From the NCBI GenBank assembly GCA_033002965.1, contig JAURVB010002634.1, forward strand, positions 1-64,000: a stretch of 64,000 bases of DNA, written 5' to 3'. Below the pieces are notes generated by a model. It did not search any database and was not told the origin of the DNA. It saw only the letters and a list, made by a program, of their open reading frames with translations. This stretch comes from Piper betle. Taxonomy: Eukaryota > Streptophyta > Magnoliopsida > Piperales > Piperaceae. The translations under genes were made by a program, and so were the position numbers. This document shows, piece after piece, positions 35,205-48,300 of this stretch. Numbering within the stretch: the stretch's first letter is position 1; each line of letters starts with the position of its first letter.

Positions 35205-37175
35205 TGAATAAAATGAGATGTGCGTATATGGAAGTAGTCAACACATCTAAGGGTTGCCTGGGCTGTGAAGGTGGGATACACACAATAACAGTACAATGTC
35301 TCACACTTAACCATTATTAAATAAAGTGGGACATACACATATAGAAGAGGTCGACATGTCTGGGGGTTGTCTAGAGCTACTGAAAGTTGGAAGCACGCGC
35401 CACTACAATATCTCACACTTAAGCCATTTTTTAATAAAATATGACGACACATATTAAAGAAGTTGACACATATATGGGTTGTCCGAGGAGTGTGAAGGTA
35501 GTACGCACACGATAATACTATAATGTCCCACACTTAACTGTTTTTAAATAAAGTGGGACGTACGCATATAGAATAAATCGACACATTTGGGCGATGTCCA
35601 GAGTTGTGAAAGTCGGATGCACATTGTGATCACTACAATATCCCGCACTTAGCCATTTTTTCAATAAAATGGGGTGTACACATATAGAAGAGGTCGACAC
35701 GTATAGGAGTTGTTGAGAGCTGTGAAGGTGGTATGCACACGGTAACACTACAATATCCCACATTTAGTCATTTTTAAATAAAGTAGGACGTACGGATATA
35801 AAAGAGGTTGACATGTCTAAGGGTTGTTTGGAGCTATGAAAGTCAGATGCACATAGTAACACTACAATATCTCACACTTAACCAATTTTTAATAAAATGG
35901 GACGTATGCATATAGAAGAGGTTGATACATATAGGAGTTGTCTAGAGGTGTGAAGGTGAAACACACATGGTGACACTACAATGTCCCACACTGCACCGTT
36001 TTTAAATAAAATGAGACATACGCATATAAAAGAGGTCAACGCGTATGTAAGCTGTTCGGAACTGCGAAGATGGGATGCACATGGCGACACTACATATCCT
36101 ACACTTAGCCATTTTTAAATAAAGTGGGGCGTACGTATATAGAAGAGGTTGAAACGTATAGGGATTGTTCGGTGCTGGGAAGGTGTTACACACATGGTGA
36201 CACTACAATGTTCCACACTTAGCCATATTTAAATAAAGTGGGACGTACGCATATAGAAGAGGTTGACACATTCGGGGGTTGTCTAGAGTTGTGAAAGTTG
36301 GATGCACATGGTGGCACTACAATATCTCAAACTTAGCTAATTTTTAATAAATTGGGGCTGACGAATATTGTAATGACCTGACCCAAAGTGCAATGTAATC
36401 GGCTAAGTTATATCTTCAACATGTATACATATACGGTGACACTACATTGTCCCACACTTCACCGTTTTTAAATAATATGGGACGTACGCATATAGAAGAG
36501 GTCAACATGTATAGGGGTTGTCCAGAGCTGTGAAGGTCGGACAGACACAGTGATACTATATATCCCTCACTTAGCAATTTGTGAATGAAATGGGATGTAC
36601 TCATATAGAAGTGGTCAATAGGTATAGGGATTGTCCGGAACTATAAAGGTGGTACGCTCATGGTAACACTGCAATATCTCACACTTAGTCACTTTTAAAT
36701 GAAGTGGGACGTACAAATATAAAAGAGGTCAATAATTAAGGGGGTTGTCCGGAGCCGTGAAGGTGGGACGCAAACGGTAACACTACATTATTCAACACTT
36801 AGTCATTTTTTAATCAAATGGAGCTTATGCAAATAGAAGAGATCGAACATATAGGGGTTGTATGGAGCTGTAAAGGTGGTACGCATACTGTGACACTACA
36901 ATGTCTTGCACACTTAGTTGTTTTTAAATAAAGTGGGATGCACAAATATAGAATAAATCAACACGTATAGGGGTTGTCCAAAGCTGTAAAGGTGGTACAC
37001 ATAAGGTGACACTACAATATCCTACCCTTAGTCATTTTTGAATAAAATGGAACTTATGCATATAGAAAAAGTTGACACATATAGAGGTTGCCTGGAGGTC
37101 CGAAGGTGAGACGGACACAGTGACACTACATTGTCTCACACTTATCCTATTTGAAAGAAGTGGGACATACATATA
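35205..37175. repeat. Satellite array, monomer about 114 bp, about 17 copies
   Basis: The phrase CACACTTAGCCATTTTTAAA and close variants recur near 35298, 35412, 35527, 35641, 35756, 35871, 35986, 36098, 36211, 36326, 36450, 36563, 36676, 36791, 36905, 37021 and 37134, a spacing of 112-116 bp (124 bp once). Each monomer also has AAGTGGGACGTACGCATATA, GGTTGTCC..GCTGTGAAGGT and GTGACACTACAAT. One monomer is interrupted near 36360-36420 by unrelated sequence with GTAATGACCTGACCC. Copies differ at many sites, so the array is old. Short open frames in it are artefacts of the repeat. Confidence 0.88.
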
Positions 37176-37177
37176 CG

Positions 37178-40100
37178 TAGAGCTGGTAAACAAGCGAGAC
37201 AAGCTCAATTTGTGCTCGAACTTAACTCGTATAGTTCAAAGCTCGTTCAAACTCGACTTGAGATCGAACGAGTTTTTAATATATAGTTGAGCTCGAACTC
37301 GACTCGAACAGTTCGAAGTTCGTTCAAACTCAGCTCGAGATTGAACGAATTTTTAACATATATGCTCGAAATCGACTCGAATATTTTTTATAGTGTTCGA
37401 GTTTGACTTGAGTTCGAATACACTTAAACTGTTTAATTTTAACGAGCTCGAAATCAGCTCATTCGTTCGTGAACTCGAAATTGGCTCGATTATAAAGTCA
37501 AAAGTATCTCACTTAAAAATGACCTTCGAGGTCTTCAATTTGAAGACCTCCAATCTAAGCTATCCCACTACTTTGTTATTATGTTGTATATAAATAAATA
37601 TAACTAGTTACAATTAAACTTATTAGTGTATATGTGTGTATGTATCTATCTATATATATATCTCAAAACTATCTTAGGCGCGGGCAAATAATGTTTTTGT
37701 CTCGAACTTTAATCTGTATCATTCGATTATAAGGACAACCCAAATTTGATAAAAAAATAAAAACAAAACAAAACACCCCCACTACCACCATCATTTAGTA
37801 CGTAATTAATAATAATATTTATTTATAATTTAAAATGTAGTTTGAGTAGACAAATGATATTATGATATGATTATATTATTTTATCGAGTCGAAGCTACGA
37901 GTCGATTTCGAGTCGAGTTCGAGTTATGTCCGAGTCAAGTCTGAGTTGAATACTACCTATTTCAAACTCGACTCATAAGATTTGAACTCGAGATCGAGCA
38001 TTTAAATGTATAGTTTCGAGTTGAGTCGAGTCGAGCCAAATGCCAAATACTCACAAGTTAGCTCGTTCAATTAATAGCGTTACTGTATACAGAGGCTGTC
38101 AACACAACTGTAGGATATCCGTCTCCAATTAAAATATGCTGACTGGTTGTCGTTTGTGTTGCACAAAGCAGACGTTTTGTTACCTTGTGCTAGCTAGTTG
38201 GACACTAAGAACAACTGAGAGGAGGGAGCAAACCTAAATGGCCACTCAAACCTTATCTGAACGGAGGCATCGTACACTCCAATATGGCTGTCAAGAATGA
38301 TCCAACATGAATGATGAAATATAGACAGAAAAGACATATATGGAAGCTGATTCATATCCTTGTTTCAAAGCTAGCTGGCCATGTCACAGGGCTGCTTGAT
38401 CTTACCTTTCAATTTGCATTGATCCGTGATCAAAGTTTCAGACAGAGCTGATCATAAATACCAGGCCAATTGGCTTTGCAAGTTTCAGATAGAATAAAGA
38501 TGAAGTTTTTTAGAGTTCACAAGTTCGAAAGCTTAATCGAGGTCCACACACATGTACGTCAAATGCTGGTATTGGGATTTTTTTATATCGCTTAATTCCA
38601 ATTACTTAATTAGTTTTGTTTAGACCAAATAAAAGCAAATAATAATAAATTACCACAAATCACAGATAAATAAATAAATCACGCACAACTTTAATGTGAA
38701 AATTCTCTGAAATAAAGGGGGAAACCAAAATGCCCACCCCAACCTTCCACTGTATTATACATGATTTATATTAGGGTTTTTTGGGAAACAAATTTCTATT
38801 AAATTCACACGAGTAACAAACTATCCTTAATTACAACTCGATTAAAACCGCTTTCGAACAATTCTGAGTGAAACCACTCAGACTAATACCTTCAGAGAAT
38901 CCTCCCACAAATATAAATTAAGATATTAACAATCACAATCAAGATTGATCTAAAATAATGTTGAGATATTGAACAAACCAATCTGACGTTGATTTTGATG
39001 AAGAACCCACTTTGATTGATGATCAGACGAAGAGTCGATGATTTAATCGATCTCAATCTAAAAACGGCGACTTTCTCTCACAACAAAAATTTCTCTCTTC
39101 TCCCACGTCCAAAACCCTAGGACCACCTCTTTAATTGATCTATAATAAAAAATATGTCAAAAAGACATCCCCGAGACTTGACGCCGGGCATTTCTGGAAA
39201 AATTCTGTCCGAGCGCTCGTGCGCTCTCAAAGTCGGCGCCTGGGCGTTGAGGCCCTGCCCCCTTACTTCTTCCTCCCTCTTCCCTTCTTATCCATGGGAG
39301 GGACATCCAACAGTTGGAACTATGCAATTTCATCGAGTTTTTTTTCTTTTGTTCCATCATCTATTTTCCATCCATGGTTGCCTTTCTCTTGAAAAAGGTG
39401 AACTGGGTTCCTCACCATCAACCTATCACAAACTAAGTGGAAGAATAATTGGATAAAAAATTCAGATAGACTCTCACAACTAAAAGTCAACGTCATATCA
39501 TCAATTTTAATTTATTTATGATTAGAGAGCAAGTCAAGTTTTAATTATGAAATTGTCATCGCCTTATGCTATCTTCCTGACCTTCACCTTCCCTACGTCA
39601 TCACCTCTACCCAACACCAACACCCTTCTGCTTTTGCCATGCCACCACCGATGGCGACCTCGCCACCAGCTGCATTATCGCCGACCGGCACCAGCGCCTT
39701 TCCTTCCTTTCTCCTCCGGCTTTTCTTCCTATCTACTCCTGTTCACAAACACCATTATTCCGTTTTATCGAGTGCCGCCGGCCTCGCCACTACCGGTCAC
39801 ATCTTGCCATCGGCCCTCCCTCGTCGTCATCAACCTTCATTTGACTTGAGGCGCCATTTTGGAACGAGAAAGATGCCACCTTTGCTCACCTCATCGGGAG
39901 TTTCTCACTATTCAGTCGTCGGAAAATAGGTGTCGCCGACACCTTGCCGGACCATAGTGATGCACACCAACCTCAACGCCTCTCTGTGTCCCTTGCCGGC
40001 CTTCTCGCACGCAAAGGGTATAGTTCAACCCTCACCGACCTGGTTGAACTTTACCCGATCCATCAGTCGTCTTCGGCCACCATTGCCATCACTAGATATA

Positions 40101-41353
40101 AATAATTTAAAATTGAATGCATGGTCTGCGATTAATTAGCATGAAGTGTATAAAAATTGTGTTGTGATTATTATTATGATGGAATGGTATATCAATATAT
40201 GAATGGTATATTGGTAATATTAACTCAAGATTGGTTACATTCACGTTATTGTGAAGAGAGTGAAGATGAGGATGATGAAAAGAACTCGGGTAATGATTTA
40301 GATTGTATATGTTACTCTTAAGTGCTTGCTATTTAATAGTGAATATTGTCTCTTCTAATTTGTCTTGACATGATTACATTTTTAGATTATTTCTATATTT
40401 TGATGTTATAATACTATTTATACAGTAAGTTGAAGTACGACTATGTCCTAATTTTATATTTAATTTTTTAGATCCAAAAGTGAAATAGAGTTCTTTAATA
40501 TCTACTTCTATTAGTTTGCTTTTGCATCACATATTCAAACGCAAGATATGTTTAAAATTTTAATATTTACTTCTGTTAGTTGTTATGGCCTTGGTAGTTA
40601 TTAGAATACACCCATGAACTTTTTTATTGGGGATGATTAGTTTAAACTTTTTTCTATTGAATCTAGCAATAATACTAGAATACATTTATTTTTTTACAAA
40701 TTTTTTTTAATGTAACATCTCACAATTGATGATAACTGTTAATTTCTTTCCGAGGATGAAGGCTGGATAAAAGTTATCTAAATATAAATGAAAGCTATAA
40801 GATATAAACTTTTAAAAGCTTTCTTTCAATTTTGGGTTTGAGTTCCAAGCATTTATTTTTTAGAAACTTATACTGTTGAATGATATCTTAGATATTTTGT
40901 AAAAAAAATTAAAACATAGGTTGAAACTTGAAAAAACCTTTTATTATTGAGATTGTTTATATAAATATATTGATAAACTATTTTTGTTAATTTTTAATCT
41001 CTATAATTGTATGTTTTGTCTAAAACGAGCTACTTTTAAGCTTATGATCAAACTAGTTTCGACCTCTTAAATAAGCTGGTTTCGAGCTCCCAAACAAAAT
41101 CTTGTTTCGAGCTCCCAAACAAGTTAGTTTCGAACTCCCAAACGAGTTGATTTCGAGCTCCTTAAAATTTAATAATTTAAGTGTATTCGAATTCGAATTG
41201 AGCTCGAACAGTATCAAAAATATTCGAATTGATTTCGAATATACATGTTTAAAACTCGTTCGATTTCGAGTAGAGTTCGAACGAACTTCAAGCTATTTGA
41301 GTTGAGTTCAAGTATAAGGTGAGTTCGGCTCGCTCACTGGTTTAGTAGCCCTA
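37178..41353. mobile_element. Candidate element bounded by GAGCTCGAA-rich inverted ends
   Basis: The left end TAGAGCTGGTAAACAAGCGA and the reverse complement of the right end (TAGGGCTACTAAACCAGTGA) are similar, and both are followed inward by several hundred bases packed with CTCGAACTCGACTCGAA-type words (37200-37500 and 37880-38060 on the left, 41020-41340 on the right). Such subterminal repeats behind TAGGGCTG-like tips are familiar from plant DNA transposons such as hAT-type elements. No transposase and no convincing target duplication was found, so the boundaries and class are tentative. The interior includes AT-rich DNA and a decayed L-LTR-like piece (39515-40140). Confidence 0.35.
39515..40140 (+). 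mobile_element. Decayed L-family-like LTR fragment
   Basis: AAGTCAAGTTTTAATTATGA followed by AATTGTCATCGCC and a C-rich segment with TCGCC/GCCGGC words, then AT-rich DNA beginning near 40100, follows the order of the middle of L-family LTRs. Ends are not preserved and no target duplication was found. Confidence 0.4.
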
Positions 41354-42377
41354 CTAATATAAGCCCTACTAATGTATACTAGTTAACTTATATGTAGACC
41401 CTCTACTAGCTAAAAAATGTACGATCTAGAGTTGTACAATAGTAAGATAAGATGCTTGCTTGCCATTATACCACTTGAAATATTTTGCTAACATCTGTTG
41501 TGATACCACATCAGCCTTGCGTCCATGGTGATCCTTGATTGTTTGATTCTGCAAATTCTCTCCAATTAATTACTTGATTAAATAGTACTTATATACGTTA
41601 ATGTGGGTTTAATCATTTCTGACCTCTCCACCCAGGCGCATTAGATTTAATAATGTAGTCATGCTCATGGTTTTATGCTTACTTTCACACAACTCTTATT
41701 AACTCGTAGAAGATGATGAGTTCATAGCCACTTGTGTCTTATTCCAATTGTTTAATTGTACCTAATCACCATATCCGGTTAGGATCGAATAGAATTCCAC
41801 ATGAATATATTGAGTGAAATATACAACTTTGTTTTCTTATATGCAAGCAACATATTTTTATATATGCAAAGAAGAAAATGGAAAACAGAGTGTGCTTCCG
41901 GTATTCTTCTCATAAAAAATATGGGATTCGATTATTCTACACTAGCCATTTTTTATTTCATGCAGAGACAGACATTTTGAGTATAAGTTAAGACTAATTA
42001 AACAAGTTTAATCTTTCTCAAGAAAACAGACAAACGATTATAACCCCGTCTGTGACATCAACTATGCCACATATTAATCACTAATCAAATCGATGACAAA
42101 GACGACTAGATGCGGTTCGCACACATCTTCAACTGTTCCTTCGTTTCAATTACGCAGTTCTTTTCCAATTATTATAGCATCAAAAATTTAATGATGAGAT
42201 TAAAGCGTCGACAAACTGAAAAAACGACAGAAGAGTAGGTGCAGAACAGCTGGGAAACTCTGCTCAAACAAAGGTGTCAAACCAAGATGGTGTTCATGCA
42301 TAGAGGCTATGGCAGAATTAAAGTTCTACTTCTTGTTTTTTGGCATGCATTCCATCACTCAATAGTCAGAAGAAGCT
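41354..42377. other. Intergenic, 3' flank of the dCTP pyrophosphatase gene
   Basis: AT-rich with no supported gene. The right end likely holds the 3' UTR of the minus-strand gene that stops at 42378. Confidence 0.45.
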
Positions 42378-43145
42378 CTAGAGGCTTCCCAAGTTGGTTT
42401 TTTCGTTACGGTTGCTGCCTTTATGAATGCCGTTGTACGCCTCTAGAGAGCCCTTGCATAGCTTGATCGGGTACTTGAGGGCGTTGAGCTCCAACTTTCT
42501 GACAGCAGCCTTGCCCAGATCGATGCCGCAAATATCAGACAGCCTGACAAGGTAAAGCAAGACATCAGAAAGCTCCTCCCCTAAGTGCAGCTTCTCTCCT
42601 TCCTCCCAATCTGGCAGCCCTCTGGGGACCTCTCCCTTCCACTGGAATATCTCAGAGAGCTCTCCCACCTCTCCCACCTGCCAAAACAAAGCCAAGAAGA
42701 AGTGACTACAAGAGCTTATATGCCATCAACTAAGCAGGTAATTTACTACAAGCAGTATGATATGGCTCTGTTGTCCCCAAGGCATTAGTTAAGAGTACTA
42801 GATAGACCACTTGGAAGAATCCAAGAGAAAAAAGAACGATAAAATAGAGCAGAATAAGGCCCAATTCCGCCAAACAAAGCAGCCATAACAATATTTTCTT
42901 CCGAAAGAAAATAGGAGGAAGATGGATGTTGGAGTCTCGAATGGAAAAGAATAGAATGCTACTTCTAAATAACTCCAAAAATGGGAACAGAAAAAAAAGG
43001 CTAAGAACATAGGACATACAAGAGCTAAAAGGAGATTTCTGGGGCTATGAAACTGGTCCCAATTACGCTCCTTGGCAAAGTCGGCCACCTTCTTCTTGAG
43101 CTCATCAAGGGTGACCATCTCGTTGGCAACACTGTCTCCTTTCAT
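42378..43145 (-). CDS. DCTPP1: dCTP pyrophosphatase 1 (MazG-like), two exons
   Basis: Minus-strand exons 43145-43020 and 42677-42378, GT..AG, phase 0; the product is 141 aa. The protein starts MKGDSVANEMVTLDELKKKV; the sequence RNLLLAL | VGEVGELSEIFQW spans the splice junction. The all-alpha MazG fold shows the metal-binding E-x-x-E (E45, E48) and E-x-x-D in EELSD (E77, D80), then the conserved tail AAVRKLELNALKYPIKLCKG. The family hydrolyses dCTP and modified dCTPs to dCMP and pyrophosphate, cleansing the nucleotide pool, and usually forms tetramers. Plant homologues have about this length. No transit peptide is visible, so it is probably cytosolic or nuclear. The upstream in-frame sequence from 43184 lacks an ATG, so 43145 is the best start. 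Confidence 0.9.
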
Positions 43146-43418
43146 GCTACCTCTTTGAGCCTGTGACAGAGGAAGCCCAAACAATACACTGCCGAGGATG
43201 TCGCTTATAGTTGCTTATATAAATAACCAAACACCACCGTAAGTATACAGGTTATCATAGAATATGAACAAACTATTAAAGAAATACAACCGACATTTGG
43301 AAGTGGACAGGAAAGAAATCTTGTCTTCTCATCATGGCATAAGATGAACGCCACCAACCGTAGGCTTTGGATTTGTCTCCATGTTCTTGATGTCTCGCAC
43401 TTCTACCATTACCCTGCC

Positions 43419-43425
43419 TTATATA
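43419..43425 (-). promoter_or_regulatory. Possible TATA box of the dCTP pyrophosphatase gene
   Basis: TATATAA on the minus strand about 270 bp before the start codon. A CTGTGACAG acceptor-like site near 43165 would allow a leader intron. Confidence 0.4.
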
Positions 43426-45333
43426 TCTAACTCAAAGCTCGTGACAAAGAGAAGAAAAAAACAATAACAATAAAGAATCAGGACAGAACCAAGACAGAGT
43501 AGGAGCTGAACAAAAGAATAAAAGATAAGTCTAAGGTAGAGTGGGAGAGAGATTAAACAAAAAGGTGAGGAGATGATAATGCTTCTCGATGAAGGAATGG
43601 GAAGAGAACATGAGCAGCATTCTGCCAGACTTATCTGCGTGATAGAATGTGATTTGCCAGACTTATCTGCCTGATAGAATGTGATCTGACAAAAGCCAGA
43701 CGAGCGACAAGTTGGAAAAGAATTTCTTTGCCCTTTGTGAAGTTGGATGGGAAGAGAACATGAGCAGCATTCAAATGTATAGACCTTAGTTTATGCAGCA
43801 TCGATAGCAATACATCTCCCAAGATTCTCTAATCTCTACTACAGGGGCAAGTTGTAACGGGAATCACTACTACCACCCACATTGCAGACGAGATATGTAC
43901 AAAGTCAAGAGGTATATGTATCCATTCGTCTGAATCAGAACTTCACAAGGGTTGGCAATTGGCAAATGTTATAGCTTCCATGCATACTCTAGAAACGAAA
44001 AATTTTCGTTTCCAATCTTCAGATGATCAGAACTCGCCATGGCTGCGAAGTGAAGAAAATTTTTGGGACTATGGAAGCAATCAACAGGAAAATGAGGCAT
44101 ACACTAGTACTAAACGAACAGAAGTATGAAACATGTGAAAAACAAGTCTAACTCGAGAGTGGAGACCATAAAATTGTCATTTTCAGAGAGAACACAAATT
44201 GCTCCCAACGAGCTTGCGGCGGTGCAGTTCCCTTGAAAGAAACATTTGGCGCAAAAATTCTAAGCATGTGAATATCTATCATATTACTGTATGCATGTAC
44301 CCCAATACTCTGTTTGCCCACATGTCCTCAACTACTTCGTCTGCGCGACCATCTCATGCTAGCAGTGCAAGTTGGTACACCAAGTTGATGACAACGGAAA
44401 TGCTGGCAACCTGCACAATGAGCTTCCTTTCCATATGAATAGCAGTTCTGAGGGAATAAAAATGAGCCCATTCTGACAACCAAGAATAAAATCATATAAT
44501 GGGAATTGGGAAGTACTTCCATACAAGCTGCAGCATTCATGAAGGAAGTATTTAAAAAAGTCATCAATGTTTGAAACTCTGACGTACAAGATAAACTGGT
44601 AAAGGATAAAAGATTAACAAGTCTACTAGATCAGCATGAGTCGTCATGCTCAATACCTAGGTAAGCTAAGACATTTCATCTTTCCTAATGGTGAAATTTT
44701 CCAACACCAGGCAATATACCCAATATCAAACTCAATTTCTGACATTAAAATGCTTAAAAGGATTTCAGTGGCTACAAAGAAAAGAATTCAAAATTCCAGA
44801 TTAAGAATTTTGAGGACAAACCATAAAAAGAATGGTTTGAGATCAGTAGATAAATGCTAGTGTATGGAAAAAAATGGCAATCTGGATGAAGACTCCTAAG
44901 TGCTGCCTCATATGCAACAGAAAATTCAAGCACAGCTACCTACATGTTCTAAACCCTAATTCAAAATCCATATGCAAAAAGCTTAATTAACAAGATCAAA
45001 ATTAACCTTTATATGCAAAAACAAATTCAACCTACTTCTTAAAAAGAACAATTCACGCAACATTTCAAAATTTATTTTGCCAAGGCAAAAGTCTGAGAGA
45101 TTGGTTTTGAGCATCAAAATAGTACCATCACTGACAGGCCTAAGACATAAGGCCCTTCAACATTAACATCATCAGTTTCTCAAATACATTAGTAGTACAG
45201 ACAGGAAGCATTTCCAGAATAATATACATGATGAATACATCAAAATTAGAATTTACAATTTTGCACATAATATGAACATGAATAATAAAGGGAAAATTTA
45301 CGTTTCAAGGAATTCGTCGATCCAATTTAATGT
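43426..45333. other. Intergenic region with small duplications
   Basis: A 32-bp tandem repeat (GCCAGACTTATCTGC.. at 43624 and 43656) and a separated duplicate of GGGAAGAGAACATGAGCAGC (about 43600 and 43749) are present. The right part probably includes the 3' UTR of the S1-domain gene. No further coding exon recognised. Confidence 0.45.
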
Positions 45334-48300
45334 TCAAGGAACTCGTCCTAGCACACGCTGCACAGCTTTTCTAATGTCATCCTGGTTGAGGCTCGCTGTT
45401 AGATGGACTTCTTGAACCTAGAGAAAATTGATCAACTAGTACATAAGCATTTTTAAACTTTCTTCTTTGGACTTCGGCAAATAGAAATAGAAAAAAAGAC
45501 ACAGCAGATCAGAGATTATCATAGAAAATGAAAAGGTGATTGGCCAAACACAAAGGTTTAGATACATCTATAAGAGAACACTTCTAACAAGTGCAAAACA
45601 AACCAAAATCAGTTTGACACATCCTGTCCACCCTGAATTAGAATTCAAAAAAGAGGCAAGACTGCTTTGAGAACGGGCAAAAGAGAGGATGGGCCCTGCC
45701 GTGAGACTGGATGCAAAGCAGGATGAGCAGGAATATGATATCCTGTTTGAAGCAGTATTGCATGGTTTGAGAAGCCCATGATATCAGCACTAGGGATGTT
45801 TGTAGTCGCAAATCCATCCCTTCCCCAACAAACTTACATTTCATTGCTTTGATGCACTCTGTGTGGTATTCTGAAATATAAATAATAAAGTCCAAGGATG
45901 GAAACTAGGTTCCACGCTTGATAACTTTGTAAAAAAAACTACAGGAGCAGGATGATAATCAGACGGAAAAAGAGAACTGAGGAGTGCACAATATCTTTCT
46001 TTAAACAAGTCTGTGTAATTATGCCCCTCTCCCCTCCAGCTTATGTGATGATGATAGAAAATGTGCCGCTCATACAATTTCCCATTTGCATCATTTAGTT
46101 CAATGAAATCCATAACTAAAGCAAATTGATAAGGAGGAAACTGTGAAATATCCATGCAACTTCCATGCTATTACAGATAAACACTACGTGTCAAAGAAAG
46201 ATCTTACCTGTCTGCCAGCCCTTGCAAGGAGGGTGAATTGATTATTCTCTGAAGGAACCTGAGTGGGGCAATGAAAATTATATATCATTGAGGAAACAAG
46301 CATTGAACCAGACATCCCAAAATTATTTGAAGTAAACAACTCACATTGGACAACCAAAGTTCTAAATCTTGGGAGACAACACGCTTTTCATTTCCCCTTC
46401 TTCCTAATCTTACATCACTTATACTGCAAATTATAAAGTAAAAAATATGTTAGAATAGTAATCTCTGTATCTGTTGGAAGTTCTCTCAGCATATTGGATT
46501 GAACCATTCAAGAACTACAAGGCACAGAACTTTCATCTTTACATAAAGAAGGTACAAGCTGCTTATGAATCAAAAAACAAAGTAGAGTTCAAAAATATTT
46601 TCCTACCAGTCATGGGATAGGCAATTATATGGCGGAAGTAAATTTGAATTATATTTAACTATGGCCAATGCCTGAGTTTTCATGAATATTCATATCAGAA
46701 CCTTTAGGAGAACAAAACTGCACAAGTTCATACACCATACCCATTTTCCTTGAGAAGTTCTTCACATATGTTTTCAAGGCCAGGAATGTTTTCTGTGATC
46801 AACTCATCAGGCTTGTACTCGGCATTTGACTCTGCCTGTAAATTTATTGTCTTTAGTCATACAACAGATGGAAAAATAAATGAACAAAGTTATATCAGCA
46901 TTTTAACTACCTGAGGGATCACTTTATCCAGTGTCTCCAACAAAGGATCTTCTTCCAATTGCTTAATAGACAATGTAATTCTATGCTTCTCCCTGACAAT
47001 TAAATATTTAAGCATACACAACTTCAATCAGGTATATTTGCTTTATAATTTGTAAGGTGCAAGAAATTTTAATATAGTTTCCATGATAACATGATCACAG
47101 TTTGCGACACCCAATATACTGGTGATCTCTGTATTGCCATCTTGAGGACAAGAATTGATTTCACAACACATCAAACGATTCACGACATTAACATGATTAT
47201 CTCAAAAAAGTAAATATTTTTTCTAGAGAAGTAAGAAAAATTAAAAGATTTTTCGGAGAGTAATTTAATATTCTGTTTCTTTTGTATCTAACCTAAAGAA
47301 ATTAGCAATGTGATTGCCCGATTTTATAACATCAATTTGTTAAATTCGCATTTATGATGGTATTATTAAGCAATAGTTATGTAAAAATGGTTTCCATATG
47401 GTAGAAAATAACTGAATATCTCTGGTATATATCAGGCTATCTCATGCATAGCTTATCTATCTCAGTACCTGGCCATCTGGCACGGTACTGATATATCCAA
47501 CATTGCATACTCATGACATGGTTATCAGATAAATCCAACGAAATATTGCTTATCCACCTGTCTATTTGAATAACCTTCACTCGAACTGGATCACCTTCAT
47601 TCAGGACATCCCTCACATCAGAAACCAAATCCCATGAAACTTCTGATACATGAACTAGTCCAGTAAGGTAGTAGTACCCTTAAGAAAATGAAACCACAAT
47701 TCAAAACTCGATGAAAACTTCCCGATAAAAATCTAATCAAACAGACATTACTTTTTGCTACATAATCTTTTTACCATCAGGAAATCGCAAGTGAACAAAA
47801 GCTCCATAGTCTTCCACAAAGCCTACTCTCCCTTCAAAAATATCATCAATATTGACTTGGGGTGAATAGTTTGACCAAATAGCCAATTTTTCAGAAACTA
47901 TAAGTCTTTTTGTTTCTTCAACTGCTTCAATGACCTAGAGAGTAACATGCAAACTTTCTGTTAAAATCACAACAATATTCACGCAAGTTAACATCTTTAC
48001 CAAAGAAAATGGAAAATCTAGTTGTCTATGATTGTAAGCAAGTATTTATCATGCCAGTCAAAGTTAGCATTATACCTCAATTTGGGCAATCCATGTAACT
48101 TCTATATGATTTGAAAAAAACATAAATAGAAGTTTTGCTAAAAATTAAGTAATGTACTCTAATCACTTAGGCATGTTGTTTGGAACAATATTTCCAGGTG
48201 TAACAAGGTAATTAGGCACTTACCATGTTTTCTTTCAAATGTATGCACATGCCTCAAGAAAACTTGTGGCTTTAACAATTTATGCTCCATATCATCAATC

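Noticed and set aside
35201..36604. A series of minus-strand Cys/Tyr-rich frames with similar sequences
   Set aside because: They are translations of the satellite monomers and repeat with the same period.
35205..37175. Possible CRISPR-like repeat arrangement
   Set aside because: Repeats are about 114 bp, contiguous and diverged, with no unique spacers; it is a eukaryotic satellite.
37178..41353. Clear 8-bp target duplication for a hAT-type assignment
   Set aside because: Flanking bases at the two tips do not match, so the class was left open.
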